A stretch of 64,000 nucleotides of DNA from Nitrospira sp. (lineage in GTDB: Bacteria > Nitrospirota > Nitrospiria > Nitrospirales > Nitrospiraceae): contig CP060499.1 in NCBI GenBank assembly GCA_024760525.1, forward strand, positions 3,989,501-4,053,500. Reading direction: 5' to 3'. The notes beneath the pieces were generated by a model. The model saw only the letters and a list, made by a program, of their open reading frames with translations, had not been told where the DNA came from and did not search any database. This document shows positions 52,053 through 60,923 of the stretch, piece after piece. The number at the start of each line of letters is the position of its first letter. The stretch's first letter is position 1. Made by a program: the position numbers and the translations under genes.

Positions 52053-52691
52053 TCAAAAGATCAGGATCGGTGTCCCGACTCGAGCGAGCTTGTAGACACC
52101 TTTAAGATCGCTGTCATTCAGCCTGATACAGCCGTGCGTCACGTTTTTCCCCAACAATCGAGTATAGAGCGTCCCGTGGATGAAGTAGCCTTTGCCAAAC
52201 CCCAGGGCGTACTCGCCCAGAACGCCTTGCTCGGCTCGCTCAGCGGGGTTTTTCGGCACGTCAAGTCCTTCCTCGACGAACGCCCAATCGGGTTTGATCC
52301 ATGTAGGGTTGGTGACTTTCGACTGTACGAGAAACTCTCCTCGCGGGGTGTCGAAGATCCACTGGTTGTTGCTTTCACCGGGTTTGTCGAGAATCGTCCC
52401 GCTCCCGGTCGACGCGATGGCATCGAGGACCACCTCTTCCTGGCGCTTCACATAAAGCCGGTTTCTGGCCGTATCGACCAAGATATACGGCTGGTTGGGC
52501 ATCAGTTGGGCCAACTGTCTCGAAAGCGCCTTGTACCGGGCTTGCAGCGTACGCAGACTCGTTTCGTCCACCACTGGAGACTGGTGAACAGCCTGTGAAT
52601 CTTTCAATGCGACCTCACGGCCGGTCGGCGCGGTCACAACCAGGAGTGCGAGTAAGAATACCGCTGAAGCAGCTAGAAGGAATCGGCCCAT
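52053..52691 (-). CDS. L,D-transpeptidase (YkuD family)
   Basis: The 212-residue protein has a signal anchor (RFLLAASAVFLLALLVVTAP) and a YkuD domain: PYILVDTARNRLYVKRQEEV, the loop region STGSGTILDKPG, then HGTLYTR and the catalytic motif VTHGCIRLNDSDL. It cross-links peptidoglycan stems (3-3 links) or attaches lipoproteins. It starts 10 bases after the upstream gene in the envelope operon. Confidence 0.9.
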   Translation of the reverse strand: MGRFLLAASAVFLLALLVVTAPTGREVALKDSQAVHQSPVVDETSLRTLQARYKALSRQLAQLMPNQPYILVDTARNRLYVKRQEEVVLDAIASTGSGTILDKPGESNNQWIFDTPRGEFLVQSKVTNPTWIKPDWAFVEEGLDVPKNPAERAEQGVLGEYALGFGKGYFIHGTLYTRLLGKNVTHGCIRLNDSDLKGVYKLARVGTPILIF

Positions 52692-52701
52692 CAGCCTACC
52701 C

Positions 52702-53835
52702 TCAGATTTCTTCTCTGTGATTCTCTAACTCAGACAAGGCAAGCGCCACTGCGTTCTGGCCGGTCAATGCCCCGACGATCGTCACCGGAGTGCCGAGGGA
52801 GACGCCCTCGTAGAGAACGTTCATGTGCGGATTGTCGAGCATGACGCACCCAAGAGTCTGCTCGATGAATTGGTTCTCTACTCCGTGGATTTCGATCTGA
52901 CCTCCGATGCCTTTTGCCAAGCCGATCCTCCCGGACTTCTTCGCCAGGGCGAAGCGCCGATGATCCTCGGCATTGGGATAATCCAGAACCAGGGCTCGAT
53001 AGAACTGAGTCTGCCCCTGACCGCGCTTGTCGGTGATACGATACCGGCCTTCCGGTGTCGCTCCGTCACCCTGGAACTGTTTTTCCTTCATGCCATTGAA
53101 CCCCAATCGGACAGGGTATGATAGCACCTTCCGGCCGTTCTTGTAGAGAGTCAGCTCCCGGTCGGCTTTGCTCACCACAAGGGCTGTGGATTGGTGGATT
53201 CTCGACCAGTCGATCGTTTGTTGAGCCATCGTCCGCCAATGAGTGATCCGTCGGTCATCGGCGTACCGTCCCAGCTCTCGGGTGAGCAGTGAAGTCTGGG
53301 CGGCCAGAGCGTGGTCCGCTTTCTCTACAGCCTGCATAGCCCGTTGGTACTCCTTCTGCTCGAAGAACGTGCGGGCCTGCTTCACGAGAAGACCCGTTTG
53401 AACGACCTGTTCTCCCAACAAGATACGGCCATCGATCGACTCGACCTTCGATGTCATGCGGTGAAACTTGTCTTCAAGGCGGGCCAGCTTGGATTCTGTC
53501 GTGCGATGTTGAGACGCCTGTCGATCGTGGAGCTGAGAGACGGTGTGCTCGCCGATGACGTACAGCCGTCTGAGATCGTTCTCGAGGTCGCTTGACTCCC
53601 ACGGCCACCTGATCAGGTCATCGTCCAAGTCAACGCGAGATTTGAGAGAGACCCAATTGCGTACGAATTCAGCGTATTCTCTCGGCGCTGTTTCCGGAGC
53701 ACGCAATGCGATCAGGTCCCGATCGATGGTCTCAAGGGCTGCCAGGAGGTCGGGTGGGACGGCCTGAACGCAACCGCTTAGGCAGAGCGCGCAGCCGATC
53801 GATGCGAGAGTCCTATTCACGTGACCGAACACCAT
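52702..53835 (-). CDS. L,D-transpeptidase (YkuD family) with N-terminal helical domain
   Basis: The 377-residue lipoprotein (lipobox near ALCLSGC) has about 200 helical residues, with coiled-coil stretches such as LARLEDKFHRMTSKVESIDG, then a YkuD domain: LVVSKADRELTLYKNGRKVL, IEIHGVENQ, and the catalytic Cys in TLGCVMLDNPHM. The His-Gly-Cys spacing is normal. It is the second gene of the operon, 11 bases after the lipoprotein gene. Confidence 0.88.
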   Translation of the reverse strand: MVFGHVNRTLASIGCALCLSGCVQAVPPDLLAALETIDRDLIALRAPETAPREYAEFVRNWVSLKSRVDLDDDLIRWPWESSDLENDLRRLYVIGEHTVSQLHDRQASQHRTTESKLARLEDKFHRMTSKVESIDGRILLGEQVVQTGLLVKQARTFFEQKEYQRAMQAVEKADHALAAQTSLLTRELGRYADDRRITHWRTMAQQTIDWSRIHQSTALVVSKADRELTLYKNGRKVLSYPVRLGFNGMKEKQFQGDGATPEGRYRITDKRGQGQTQFYRALVLDYPNAEDHRRFALAKKSGRIGLAKGIGGQIEIHGVENQFIEQTLGCVMLDNPHMNVLYEGVSLGTPVTIVGALTGQNAVALALSELENHREEI

Positions 53836-53846
53836 AACAAGCGACC

Positions 53847-54464
53847 CTACTTTTTCTTCGAAGAAGCAGGCTTTCCTCTTCCCACCTTCGCCAAGGCGTT
53901 CTGTATTTCAGTCGACACCCCTTGACTCATGTCATAGATGGCTTTGGCTTGGGTCTGCGCTGCCGGATAATCTTCTTTGTCGATCGAAACTTGAACCTGC
54001 TTCAGTAACGATTTAAGCCCTTCCACATCGTTCTTGATGGCCTCCACGGCCGCCCGATCCTTGCCGACCGGCGCCTTGGCAACCAAATCCTGTGTTGCTT
54101 TTACCGCCTCTTCGGCGACTTGCTGAGCCTGCATGGCAGCAGCTTTGGCTTCTTCCTTCTTTTGAGCCGCTGCCGCCTTGATCCGGTCACTATCGGCTTT
54201 GGCCGAGACAGACAACTGTTGAGCCTTGCCGTAATCTCGAAAGAGAGCGAACTTTCCATCCTGTTCCGCGACTTCCTTCCTCAACGTATCCAAAGTGCCC
54301 TCTAGCTTTGCGTATTCATCAGCGGAATACTTGGCAGCACCGCTTTGCTGTGCTTCTTTCAGAGCCTTTTCCGCTTCCTGGATTTGTTGAGTGGGCGGAT
54401 CCGCACATCCGGCCATGATCACGAGTGCGAGCGCCAGAGACACAAGGGATACTCTTCTCTGCAT
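53847..54464 (-). CDS. Coiled-coil lipoprotein
   Basis: The 205-residue precursor has a lipoprotein signal ending in VIMAGC. The mature part is almost entirely helical and Ala/Lys/Glu/Gln-rich (QIQEAEKALKEAQQSGAAKY, AAAQKKEEAKAAAMQAQQVA), similar to DUF4398-type or Lpp-like coiled coils. It leads the envelope operon with three YkuD-type genes, and a consensus sigma-54 promoter lies about 135 bases upstream. It may be a peptidoglycan-linked or peptidoglycan-binding lipoprotein for the transpeptidases. Confidence 0.82.
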   Translation of the reverse strand: MQRRVSLVSLALALVIMAGCADPPTQQIQEAEKALKEAQQSGAAKYSADEYAKLEGTLDTLRKEVAEQDGKFALFRDYGKAQQLSVSAKADSDRIKAAAAQKKEEAKAAAMQAQQVAEEAVKATQDLVAKAPVGKDRAAVEAIKNDVEGLKSLLKQVQVSIDKEDYPAAQTQAKAIYDMSQGVSTEIQNALAKVGRGKPASSKKK

Positions 54465-54600
54465 ACTAAGGATCCTCCTTACAGGCTCTATGGATTGATT
54501 CTGTTCGTTATATCAGTTACCGCGATCCGACCTGCGGGCCAGGACTGTCCTGCCTTGACAGACAGAAACCCTTCACCGGGATCGAACAATCAAAGGGAGC

Positions 54601-54616
54601 AGCAAGCTCGGTGCCA
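54601..54616 (-). promoter_or_regulatory. Consensus sigma-54 promoter of the envelope operon
   Basis: On the minus strand, TGGCAC-CGAGC-TTGCT (54616-54601) matches TGGCAC-N5-TTGCW at every specified base. The transcript should begin near 54590, giving a leader of about 125 bases before the lipoprotein start at 54464. It is the second perfect site in the window and it also precedes a gene for an exported protein. Confidence 0.72.
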
Positions 54617-54802
54617 ATGATATTCCCTATTATGTGACCAATATTCAACCTATTTCGCGTATTTAGCTGAACTCCATCATCGGGAGGCAGCGTATCTTGT
54701 GGCATTCTGGTGGGAAAAGGCAAAAGCGCCCCAAACATCTGATGGATCACAAATCATCTTTATGGGTACCAAAAGCGATCCAATGACCGGTACGGCAAAA
54801 AA

Positions 54803-54831
54803 TTGACAGGTCTTAGTGCCTCCCCTATAAT
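54803..54831 (+). promoter_or_regulatory. Consensus sigma-70 promoter of the rpmH operon
   Basis: TTGACA (54803-54808), exactly 17 bases, TATAAT (54826-54831). Both hexamers match consensus. Transcription should begin near 54838, about 43 bases before the rpmH ATG. Confidence 0.9.
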
Positions 54832-54880
54832 CCGCAGTTCATTTAAGCGTACCTATCGTTAGGGAGTGGAAAGGAAGGCT

Positions 54881-55018
54881 ATGTCTTTCACATTTCAACA
54901 ACCGTCCAACTTGAAAAAGAAGCGCGAGCATGGATTTCGAAAGCGCATGAGCACAAAGAACGGGCGCAAGGTCTTGGCGCGCCGACGGGCTAAAGGACGA
55001 GCTCGGCTGACTGTCTAG
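54881..55018 (+). CDS. rpmH: 50S ribosomal protein L34
   Basis: A 45-residue very basic protein. TFQQPSNLKKKREHGFRKRM and NGRKVLARRRAKGR are the L34 family core. The N-terminus MSFTFQQ is slightly different from the usual MKRTFQ. An AAGGAAGG site precedes the ATG. The gene is below the usual length threshold for gene calling. It opens the rpmH-rnpA-yidD-yidC-mnmE-mnmG order. Confidence 0.96.
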   Translation: MSFTFQQPSNLKKKREHGFRKRMSTKNGRKVLARRRAKGRARLTV

Positions 55019-55163
55019 ATCCAACGTGCCTGATCAGTGGGTGGTCTTCAGGTTGCTCTCCCATCTCTTCGTCGTGCTGTTGAGTTGTGTACGGTCACCT
55101 ACCACCTCGCAGTCTTCTCTCGAATATCTCTGGTGGGATGCGACGAACGAATACCTCTTTCCA

Positions 55164-55529
55164 ATGACACCCAAAGCCCGTGGACGGTCGACCATTTTTT
55201 TACGCAGCAACCGGGATATCGAGACGGTCAAACATCATGGTCGTCGAATTTCGACGGCACTCTTCAATCTCCTAGCCTACAAGATGGATGATGCCCCCAG
55301 TCGCGTGGGGATCATCGTCGGAAAGCGCTTTGGGAATGCGGTTCGACGCAATCGAGCGAAGCGAGTGTTTCGTGAGCTGGTTAGGCAATTACATCGGGAC
55401 TTGGTTCCGGGTCGCGGGCTTCTCGTGTTTCCAAAGAGGGACGCGCTGTTTGAATCCCGGGAAGAATTGACGCAGGCGTGGAAAACCTCGCTGGAGCGCA
55501 TGCATCTTCTTCGCCCAAAGCTGAATTGA
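55164..55529 (+). CDS. rnpA: Ribonuclease P protein component
   Basis: A protein of about 121 residues beginning MTPKARGRSTIFLRSNRDIE. The RNR signature (NAVRRNRAKRVFRELVR) that binds the RNA subunit is present, and the length fits. The frame extends to 55026, but the added 46 residues are unlike the family and the ATG at 55164 is preferred. It lies between rpmH and yidD, the usual position. Confidence 0.93.
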   Translation: MTPKARGRSTIFLRSNRDIETVKHHGRRISTALFNLLAYKMDDAPSRVGIIVGKRFGNAVRRNRAKRVFRELVRQLHRDLVPGRGLLVFPKRDALFESREELTQAWKTSLERMHLLRPKLN

Positions 55530-55530
55530 T

Positions 55531-55740
55531 ATGCGTCATCTGTGTCTTTGGCTCATTCAGGGATACCGCATGGTGATTTCTCCCATGTACGGTCGGAACT
55601 GCCGATTCGAGCCGACTTGTTCCCAATATGCCTCAGACGCGATCAGCAAGTACGGGACGTTACAAGGGCTCGGTCTAACCATGGTTCGTTTGTTGAAATG
55701 TCATCCCTTCCATCCCGGAGGGGAAGACCCGGTCAAGTAG
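55531..55740 (+). CDS. yidD: YidD membrane protein insertion efficiency factor
   Basis: The 69-residue protein has the family pattern of GYRMVISPMYGRNCRFEPTC, SQYASDAI and the CHPFHPGGEDPV end. It helps YidC insert membrane proteins. It starts one base after the rnpA stop and precedes yidC. Confidence 0.94.
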   Translation: MRHLCLWLIQGYRMVISPMYGRNCRFEPTCSQYASDAISKYGTLQGLGLTMVRLLKCHPFHPGGEDPVK

Positions 55741-55776
55741 CGGCGATTCCATCTTTTAACAAGGCATAACCTCCGC

Positions 55777-57471
55777 ATGGACAAGCGAGTCATTGTATTC
55801 TTGCTCCTCTCCCTGACGATTATCTTCGGGTGGGAGTACGTCCTCAAAGAGATGGGACTGTTCCCAGAACCGACGATCTCGGAGCCGAGCGAGCCGGCGA
55901 GAACGGAAACACCGCCGCCTGCCGTGAGCACTCGAGGGTCGGAGCCCACGAGCGCCCCATCAAGCAAAGCGGCAACACCTCAAAAGTCCCAGGTGGATGC
56001 TGCCAAAGCGCAGGAGCCGCGTAGAGAGCCGGCAACGTCAGAAGTCGTCGAGGTGGAGACGGATCTTTACCGGGCCAAGTTCACAACACGAGGAGCAGCG
56101 CTGACGAGTTGGGAGCTTAAACGCTATCGCAGCAGTTCCGAGGGACAACCGGCTGTACAGCTTGTCAGGCAGGGAGGCAAGTTTCCCGAACCATTGACTG
56201 TCACCACCGACGACGCCGCGCTCACCAAGGAACTGAGTGATGGAATCTATAGGGTCGAAAAGGACTTCACGACCTTAGACCAGGATCATCCTACCGGCCA
56301 TTTAAAATTCTCCTATGAAAATCCCGGTACAGGAGTGCGTCTGGAGAAACACCTCATATTTCATGCCGACAGCTATGTGGCGGATATTGAGTTGAAGCCC
56401 GGAGGCCTTACCGAGTCGCTGAAAGTCGAATTGGGGACCAATTTCGGTGTTGTGGAATGGGGGGAGGGGTTCATCGGCTCGGTTGGGACGGCAACGCTGG
56501 TCGATGACAAGGTCGAAAAGGACACGCCGGATGCCGAGACAGAGCGCAAAGGCTCCGTGAAATGGGCCGCGCTGCAGGATAAGTATTTCATTTCTGCGCT
56601 CATGCCGAAGGTGAGTTCGTCCGCCGTGGTCAAGAAACAAGGCGACAAGCTGGTTTCCACCGCCGTTCGTATGCCGATCGATCCGTCAGGTGCACCGCTT
56701 GGCCTTCAGCTATTCGCCGGCCCCAAGGAGTATGACACGCTCCAGAGCTTACAAATCGGCCTGGAAGATACCATCGATTTTGGGTGGTTTCTTTTTGGAA
56801 GCTGGGACACGGTCAGAGCCGTGGCCAAACCTATCTTTTACGTACTCCGCTCTATCAACGAGTATACGCACAATTATGGATTGACCATCATCCTGCTGAC
56901 CGTGGGGATCAAGCTGCTGTTTGTGCCCTTGCAGTACAAGAGTTACAAGTCCATGAAACAGATGCAGGGCATTCAACCAAGAGTGGCGGCCGTCCAGGAG
57001 AAATTCAAAGATGATCGAGAACGCCTGAACAAGGAACTCATCAAGCTCTACCGGGATCACAAGGTGAATCCCGTGGGCGGGTGTCTGCCGATGGTGCTGC
57101 AGATGCCGGTCTTTGTCGCGCTTTTCAATATTCTGTATATGACCATCGATTTACGCCAAGCGCCGCTGGGGCTATGGATTACCGATCTGTCGGTGCAGGA
57201 TCCTTACTATATTCTCCCCATCATCATGGGGATCAGCATGGTGGTCATGCAGAAGATCCAACCCACCACCATGGACCCGACCCAGACGAAAGTCATGCTC
57301 ATGCTGCCGGTGTTCATGACATTTCTCTTTATTAACTTTCCCGCCGGCTTGGTACTGTATTGGCTGACGAACAATGTACTGACCATCGTCCAGCAGTTCG
57401 TCACGGACCGTTTCTTCTTTAAGAGTCCCCTCATTCCGCTCACGACGGATGAAGAGAGCGGCAAGAAATGA
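55777..57471 (+). CDS. yidC: Membrane protein insertase YidC
   Basis: The 564-residue protein has an N-terminal membrane anchor (RVIVFLLLSLTIIFGWEYVL), a proline/serine-rich linker, a large periplasmic domain, and a conserved five-helix C-terminal core (NYGLTIILLTVGIKLLFVPL, PRVAAVQEKFKDDRERLNKE, VNPVGGCLPMVLQMPVFVAL). It inserts proteins into the inner membrane with or without SecYEG. Diderm-type architecture. Confidence 0.96.
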   Translation: MDKRVIVFLLLSLTIIFGWEYVLKEMGLFPEPTISEPSEPARTETPPPAVSTRGSEPTSAPSSKAATPQKSQVDAAKAQEPRREPATSEVVEVETDLYRAKFTTRGAALTSWELKRYRSSSEGQPAVQLVRQGGKFPEPLTVTTDDAALTKELSDGIYRVEKDFTTLDQDHPTGHLKFSYENPGTGVRLEKHLIFHADSYVADIELKPGGLTESLKVELGTNFGVVEWGEGFIGSVGTATLVDDKVEKDTPDAETERKGSVKWAALQDKYFISALMPKVSSSAVVKKQGDKLVSTAVRMPIDPSGAPLGLQLFAGPKEYDTLQSLQIGLEDTIDFGWFLFGSWDTVRAVAKPIFYVLRSINEYTHNYGLTIILLTVGIKLLFVPLQYKSYKSMKQMQGIQPRVAAVQEKFKDDRERLNKELIKLYRDHKVNPVGGCLPMVLQMPVFVALFNILYMTIDLRQAPLGLWITDLSVQDPYYILPIIMGISMVVMQKIQPTTMDPTQTKVMLMLPVFMTFLFINFPAGLVLYWLTNNVLTIVQQFVTDRFFFKSPLIPLTTDEESGKK

Positions 57472-57521
57472 TGTCGGGCGGTTTCTTCCGATGCGAATAG
57501 GCATTAGGAGCGTGTGGGATC

Positions 57522-58970
57522 ATGCCTATCGATGGAGCACCTGAAGATACAATCTGCGCGATCGCGACTCCCGTTGGAGAGGGAGGTATCGGGATCGTCC
57601 GGGTTAGCGGACAAAAGGCCGCTGATGTAGCCGACAAAGTCGTTCGATTGCAGTCGAATCGATCTCTGCGGAATGTCTCCTCTCACACACTGTACCTCGC
57701 CGACATCCTTGGCGCTCACACGTCTTCCGGGTCTCTCCCCACTCCTCCCACGAGGAGTGGGGAGAGTGATCTCATCGATGAAGGGCTCGTCGTCTATATG
57801 AAGGCACCCCGTTCTTTCACCGCGGAAGACGTCGTTGAAATTCATTGCCACGGCAGTGGAATTGTCCTTCGGCGAATCTGCGAGGCCTGCGTTGCTGCCG
57901 GTGCTCGCTTGGCCCAGCCGGGTGAGTTCACCAAGCGGGCATTCCTGAACGGACGGTTGGATTTGTCTCAGGCTGAAGCAGTGCTGGATACCATCAAGTC
58001 GAAGTCAGACCTTGGTCTCCGGTTGGCACAGCGACAGCTCCGAGGCGAACTCGGGCAGCAAGTCAACCGGCTGCGGAGCTGCCTCACAGCCTTGCTGGCA
58101 CACGTTGAGGCCGGGATTGATTTTTCAGGAGAGGATATCGCGTTCGTGGGACGTGCAGAATTGGTCGCGTCTCTCCAGGATGCGTCGGCCCAGATACAGA
58201 AGATGCTGGCGACTGCTGAGACCGGTCGCGTCCTGAGAGACGGGGCACGGGTGGTAATCGTCGGGAAGCCGAATGTCGGGAAATCGAGTTTGTTGAACTG
58301 CTTGCTTCGAGAGAATCGAGCCATTGTGACGGATACTCCAGGAACGACCCGTGATCTGATTGAGGAGTCGGTTAATTGGCAGGGACTACGGATTACGTTG
58401 GTCGACACGGCCGGCCTGCGCGAAACTTCCGACGCGGTTGAACGAGAAGGTATCAATCGTTCGAAGGGTGCCCAGGAACAGGCAGATATGATTTTGCATG
58501 TCTTGGATGCCGCTGAACTGACGGACACCGGCGTTGAGAACTGGACCTTTCCGGCTCTGGTTCGGGAAGATGTGCTCGTGCTCAACAAGACGGATTTGAT
58601 CGACCCGACCACAGCCAAGGATCTCGTGGGTCGACTTTCTGAACGCACGAATCGTAGGGTTTTTCCCATCTCCGTGCGCTCAGGACAAGGACTGGCTGAC
58701 CTTCAAGGCGCGATTGAATCACAATTTCTTGGCACTTCCCTTGAATCCAACGATGGGGTCGTGGTGACCAACATGCGGCATCGCGTAGCTTTGGAGCGGG
58801 CAGCGGCTTCGATTGAGGAGACATTGACCTCGATTCACGGCGGCGTCGAGCCGGAGTGTGTTGCGGTCGATCTTCGTGGCGCATCTGACGCGCTTGGTGA
58901 GATCGTCGGAGCCATTACGTCGGATGAGGTATTGGAGCAAATCTTTTCTGAATTTTGTATCGGCAAGTAG
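57522..58970 (+). CDS. mnmE: tRNA modification GTPase MnmE, with palindromic insertion
   Basis: The 482-residue protein has the N-terminal tetrahydrofolate-binding domain (DTICAIATPVGEGGIGIVRVSG), the G domain with GKPNVGKSSLLN (G1), DTPGTTRD and VDTAGLRE (G3), NKTD (G4), and the C-terminal FCIGK with the catalytic Cys. Together with MnmG it makes the cmnm5U/nm5U34 wobble modification. Residues about 66-84 (HTSSGSLPTPPTRSGESDL) sit in a linker before the conserved IDEGLVVYMKAP-SFTAEDVVEIHCHGS; they include a perfect 34-base palindrome in the DNA and are not expected in this family. Confidence 0.95.
   Translation: MPIDGAPEDTICAIATPVGEGGIGIVRVSGQKAADVADKVVRLQSNRSLRNVSSHTLYLADILGAHTSSGSLPTPPTRSGESDLIDEGLVVYMKAPRSFTAEDVVEIHCHGSGIVLRRICEACVAAGARLAQPGEFTKRAFLNGRLDLSQAEAVLDTIKSKSDLGLRLAQRQLRGELGQQVNRLRSCLTALLAHVEAGIDFSGEDIAFVGRAELVASLQDASAQIQKMLATAETGRVLRDGARVVIVGKPNVGKSSLLNCLLRENRAIVTDTPGTTRDLIEESVNWQGLRITLVDTAGLRETSDAVEREGINRSKGAQEQADMILHVLDAAELTDTGVENWTFPALVREDVLVLNKTDLIDPTTAKDLVGRLSERTNRRVFPISVRSGQGLADLQGAIESQFLGTSLESNDGVVVTNMRHRVALERAAASIEETLTSIHGGVEPECVAVDLRGASDALGEIVGAITSDEVLEQIFSEFCIGK
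57733..57766 (+). repeat. Palindromic insertion inside mnmE
   Basis: CTCTCCCCACTCCTC (57733-57747) and GAGGAGTGGGGAGAG (57752-57766) are perfect 15-base inverted arms around CCAC. It is in frame and adds about 12 codons to MnmE in a surface linker. It would form a very stable hairpin in DNA or mRNA. Confidence 0.8.
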
Positions 58971-58978
58971 AGGGTCTA

Positions 58979-60871
58979 TTGGCAAGAGAGTTTGACGTCA
59001 TTGTGGTCGGAGGAGGCCATGCCGGCTGTGAAGCGGCACTGGCTGCTTCACGAATGGGTGCAAAGACCTTGCTCTTAACGATGGAGCTCGGGCGGATCGC
59101 ACAGATGTCGTGCAATCCGGCTGTCGGAGGAATCGCCAAGGGGCACCTCGTTAAGGAAATTGACGCTCTCGGGGGCGAAATGGGTCGCAACACCGATCGC
59201 GCCGGGATTCAATTCAGATTCATCAATACGAGCAAAGGGCCGGCGGTTCGTGCGTTGCGCGCCCAGTGTGACAAGGCGCTGTATCGCATCGCCATGCAAG
59301 AAACCCTCGCTTTTGAGAAACACTTGTCGATGGCGGAAGGAGTCGTGGATCGACTGCTCGTAACCGGGGAGACCATAACCGGGATTGTGACAGGCTCTGG
59401 AGAGACGATCGGGACCAAGGCCGTCATCCTGACATCAGGTACTTTCCTTAAGGGTCTTATCCATATCGGCCTCAACCATTTCCCGGCCGGCCGCGCTGGA
59501 GAGGCTTCAGCAGAACACCTCTCTGATTGCATGAGGGACCTCGGGTTTGAGATCGGACGCTTGAAGACGGGAACCCCGCCCAGATTGGATAAATCTACGA
59601 TTGATTTTTCAGCGATGATCCCTCAACCCGGCGACTCTCCCCCTCCGCCCTTCTCCTATCGCACGCAGAGCATCACAACGAGACAAGTTCTCTGTCACCT
59701 GACCTATACCGGACTTGAGACGCACGACATCATCCGACAGAACCTTGATCGCTCCCCCTTGTACAGCGGGGTGATCGAATCTGTAGGACCGCGGTATTGC
59801 CCCTCCATCGAAGATAAAGTCGTCCGCTTTGCCGAAAAGGAACGTCACCAGATTTTTATCGAACCTGAAGGTCTCGACTCGAATGAATTTTACCCGAACG
59901 GTATTTCCACCAGTCTACCGGTCGATGTTCAGGCAGCCATGTTGAAGACGATTGCCGGATTGGAACATGCCAGGATGCTTAAGCCTGGCTATGCTATCGA
60001 GTACGATTACTTCCCCCCTCGTCAATTGTACAGAACGCTTGAAACTAAACATGTCTCCGGTCTGTATCATGCTGGACAAATCAACGGCACATCCGGGTAC
60101 GAGGAAGCTGCTGCACAGGGTTTAGTTGCCGGGATCAATGCTGTTTTGAAACTTCGGGAGCGACCCCCGCTAATCCTAGACCGATCTCAAGCGTATATCG
60201 GCGTCCTGATCGATGATCTCATTACGAAAGATGCCTACGAACCGTACCGCATGTTCACATCCAGAGCCGAATACAGATTGCTCCTCCGCCATGGCAATGC
60301 AGATCTTCGCCTTATGGAAATTGGGTACGAGATGGGCTTGGTTGCGCCACAAGCGTACGATAGACTGTTACAGAAAAAGACAATGATCGAGCATGAAATC
60401 GAGCACTTACATGCAACTAGACCACGATTCACGGACGAGATTCATTCTCAGATCAGAGGAACCTATCTGGAGAATGCTTCACACGTACAGACCATGGCGC
60501 AGCTCCTGCGTCGACAGGAGGCGAACTATAAAGATCTCTTAGGAGTGTTTGGAACGCCTGCGATTCCGGATGATGAAGCAGCCGAAGAGGTTGAACTTCA
60601 GATTAAGTACGAAGGTTACGTACGTCGACAGATCCAGCAAGTCGAAAAATTTAAGAAACTCGAGCAAAAATTGATACCGCACACGTTTGAGTATGACAAG
60701 GTCTCCGGATTCTCTCGTGAGGTTCGCGAGAAGTTCAACCGGGTGCGACCGGAGACGGTCGGCCAAGCATCTAGAATATCAGGGGTGACTCCGGCCGCCA
60801 TTTCTTTACTCATGGTTGCGATAGAAAAAAATAGGCGCCGACTCCCTCCTGACCGACAAGTCGCACCATAA
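58979..60871 (+). CDS. mnmG: tRNA uridine 5-carboxymethylaminomethyl modification enzyme MnmG (GidA)
   Basis: A protein of about 630 residues. REFDVIVVGGGHAGCEAALA is the FAD-binding Rossmann motif; MSCNPAVGGIAKGHLVKEID, GLKTGTPPRLD-type RLKTGTPPRLDKS, and GQINGTSGYEEAAAQGLVAG are family landmarks. I chose the TTG at 58979, 8 bases after AGAGGG, over a TTG at 58955 inside mnmE. It works with MnmE, which lies directly upstream. Confidence 0.95.
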   Translation: MAREFDVIVVGGGHAGCEAALAASRMGAKTLLLTMELGRIAQMSCNPAVGGIAKGHLVKEIDALGGEMGRNTDRAGIQFRFINTSKGPAVRALRAQCDKALYRIAMQETLAFEKHLSMAEGVVDRLLVTGETITGIVTGSGETIGTKAVILTSGTFLKGLIHIGLNHFPAGRAGEASAEHLSDCMRDLGFEIGRLKTGTPPRLDKSTIDFSAMIPQPGDSPPPPFSYRTQSITTRQVLCHLTYTGLETHDIIRQNLDRSPLYSGVIESVGPRYCPSIEDKVVRFAEKERHQIFIEPEGLDSNEFYPNGISTSLPVDVQAAMLKTIAGLEHARMLKPGYAIEYDYFPPRQLYRTLETKHVSGLYHAGQINGTSGYEEAAAQGLVAGINAVLKLRERPPLILDRSQAYIGVLIDDLITKDAYEPYRMFTSRAEYRLLLRHGNADLRLMEIGYEMGLVAPQAYDRLLQKKTMIEHEIEHLHATRPRFTDEIHSQIRGTYLENASHVQTMAQLLRRQEANYKDLLGVFGTPAIPDDEAAEEVELQIKYEGYVRRQIQQVEKFKKLEQKLIPHTFEYDKVSGFSREVREKFNRVRPETVGQASRISGVTPAAISLLMVAIEKNRRRLPPDRQVAP

Positions 60872-60923
60872 AATTCGGCTGATCCATTCCTTTCCTATTG
60901 ACCTCCTAATACCATCAGCGTAA

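Larger units (their letters stand above)
54465..54880. other. Divergent promoter region between envelope operon and rpmH
   Basis: This is 416 bases with two well-formed promoters facing opposite ways: sigma-54 on the minus strand (54601-54616) and sigma-70 on the plus strand (54803-54831). No DnaA boxes (TTATCCACA type) or dnaA gene are seen, so it is not an obvious oriC, although the downstream gene order is typical of origin regions. Confidence 0.6.
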
